Source: an uncultured Spirochaetaceae bacterium
GTDB taxonomy: Bacteria > Spirochaetota > Spirochaetia > Sphaerochaetales > Sphaerochaetaceae
Direction of reading: 5' to 3'
Assembly: GCA_944389985.1 (NCBI GenBank)
Contig: CALXON010000031.1
Span: forward strand, 1-6,727
DNA length: 6,727 bases
The notes beneath the pieces are model-generated. The model had not been told where the DNA came from. It saw only the letters and a list, made by a program, of their open reading frames with translations, and ran no database searches. Of the stretch, positions 5,828 to 6,727 are shown piece after piece (the first letter of the stretch is position 1; each line of letters starts with the position of its first letter). A program made the position numbers and the translations under genes.

Positions 5828-6727
5828 TTGGACAGGAAGGACATAAGGATCGCAGAGCTCTCACTTGAGAATTTCAGGAACGTGAGACACGGGTCGTTCA
5901 GGATGCCGTCCTTCGACGGTGACAGCCTTTCATCGGACATACTCGGGATATACGGGCAGAACGGATCTGGAAAGACCGCGGCAGTTGAAGCTTTGGGACT
6001 GATGCAGAGGATAATGTCCGGCGGCGATCTTCCCGGAAAGAGCCACGACATCATAAATATAGACAGCACTGAAGCCACCGTATCCCTGACATTCTCTGTG
6101 GAGGAGACGGACGGGACGGGAGTATGCCTCCTGCGGTACGAGGTAGTCATCGGAAGTGACATGGACAGCGCGGTCATACTCTCTGAATCCCTCTTCAGGA
6201 AAGAGAGAGGAAAGCGTGAGACCCTCCTTCTGTCCTACTCCAGGAAAGACAGGAAGATAACACCTGAGAGATCTCTGAGGATGCTCAGATCAGCAGGAAA
6301 GGATGCGGCCCTCGATCTGATGGTCGCGATGAGGATGGCTGAGAAGGAAGATGTCTCGTTCCTCTTCAGCGAGGATTCCGCATACCCCATCCTGTCATCG
6401 GCTTTCAGTGAGATCAAGGCGCTTTACAGCTATGCCGCAACATCATTCATAGTCCTCTCTGCGGAGGATTCGGGCCTGAGCGGCGGAAAACTCAGGATAA
6501 CCTACCAGCAGATGCATGACGGGGATATAGAGAAGGGGCGCATTCTCCTCGACATCTCAAAGCCGGCAGTGATCTCATCCGGTGAGGAGAAGCTTCTCAG
6601 AGCCCTCATCGGTCAGATGAACACTGTCCTGAACGTCATTGTCCCCAGGCTGAGGATCGGCGTGTACAGGATCGGAGAGGAGCTTACAGCGGAGGGAAAG
6701 AGCGGGGTTGCAGTGGAGATCGTCTCC
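5828..6727 (+). CDS. AAA family (OLD/AAA15-like, ABC-type) ATPase, N-terminal 300 residues (runs off right edge)
   Basis: An open frame from TTG 5828 runs to the last base without a stop, giving 300 residues. It opens DRKDIRIAELSLENFRNVRHGSF, where the ENFRN strand is typical of RecF/SMC-like and AAA15 P-loop ATPases. A clear Walker A, GQNGSGKT, follows at residues 43-50 and then AAVEALGLMQRIM. The central part (about 80-230) is a mixed insertion with no motif I recognise. The last part, with SSGEEKLLRALIGQMNTVL, IVPRLRIGVYRIGEEL and GKSGVAVEIVS, resembles the region before the second half of the ATPase fold in AAA15 proteins. The signature, Walker B and H-switch regions are not reached. It starts 10 bases after the preceding stop, so it is co-transcribed and coupled. 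Related proteins act in phage defence (OLD, RloA/RloB-type), toxin or repair roles; none can be chosen here. Arginine codons are 19 of 22 AGG/AGA. Confidence 0.88.
   Translation, partial: MDRKDIRIAELSLENFRNVRHGSFRMPSFDGDSLSSDILGIYGQNGSGKTAAVEALGLMQRIMSGGDLPGKSHDIINIDSTEATVSLTFSVEETDGTGVCLLRYEVVIGSDMDSAVILSESLFRKERGKRETLLLSYSRKDRKITPERSLRMLRSAGKDAALDLMVAMRMAEKEDVSFLFSEDSAYPILSSAFSEIKALYSYAATSFIVLSAEDSGLSGGKLRITYQQMHDGDIEKGRILLDISKPAVISSGEEKLLRALIGQMNTVLNVIVPRLRIGVYRIGEELTAEGKSGVAVEIVS

Noticed and set aside
5782..6177. Open frame of 131 codons on the minus strand opposite the ATPase
   Set aside because: The plus-strand frame carries a clear Walker A and continues to the window edge. The opposite frame is low-complexity Ser/Arg-rich and unrelated to any family I know.

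Overview
This 6.7 kb window looks like chromosomal DNA from a Gram-negative-type (diderm) anaerobe, most likely a gut-associated spirochaete of the Sphaerochaetaceae/Treponemataceae kind. The main clues are the substrate-binding protein's signal peptide, which ends in a Ser-Gly-Ser-Ser-Glu stretch with no lipobox cysteine, and the close pairing of a BMP-family binding protein with a NupOPQ/RfuBCD-like ABC core. Arginine is encoded almost entirely by AGG/AGA in the gene where I counted it. The taxonomic guess is inference from these features, not from a marker gene.

Layout. Positions 1-554 (minus) hold the N-terminal half of a MATE efflux transporter that runs off the left edge. Positions 555-668 are a short intergenic region with a strong intrinsic terminator (622-650, minus) and the probable MATE promoter and ribosome binding site. 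Positions 669-5313 (minus) are a complete four-gene ABC importer operon. Its order is BMP-family substrate-binding protein (5313-4288), tandem-NBD ATPase (about 4220-2700), permease 1 (2703-1618) and permease 2 (1616-669). The last three genes are packed with a 4-base ATGA overlap and a 1-base gap. A 9-bp hairpin with a T-rich tail separates the binding-protein gene from the ATPase gene.

Positions 5314-5424 are a divergent promoter region. On the plus strand follow a small FMN-binding split-barrel (PNPOx-family) protein (5425-5817) and, 10 bases after its stop, a TTG-started AAA/ABC-type ATPase (5828 to the right edge, incomplete).

How it works together. The ABC operon should import a small aromatic metabolite across the inner membrane. 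Purine nucleosides or bases are the usual BMP-family cargo, and riboflavin is a real alternative in spirochaetes (the RfuABCD paralogue). The divergent FMN-binding protein makes the riboflavin option worth testing but does not prove it. The coupled ATPase is of the OLD/AAA15-like P-loop type. Its C-terminal half and its downstream neighbour are outside the window, so its role (repair, defence or other) cannot be decided here. No RNA genes, CRISPR arrays, insertion sequences or riboswitches were seen. Most of the window is ordinary core metabolism; no clearly new system is demonstrated.
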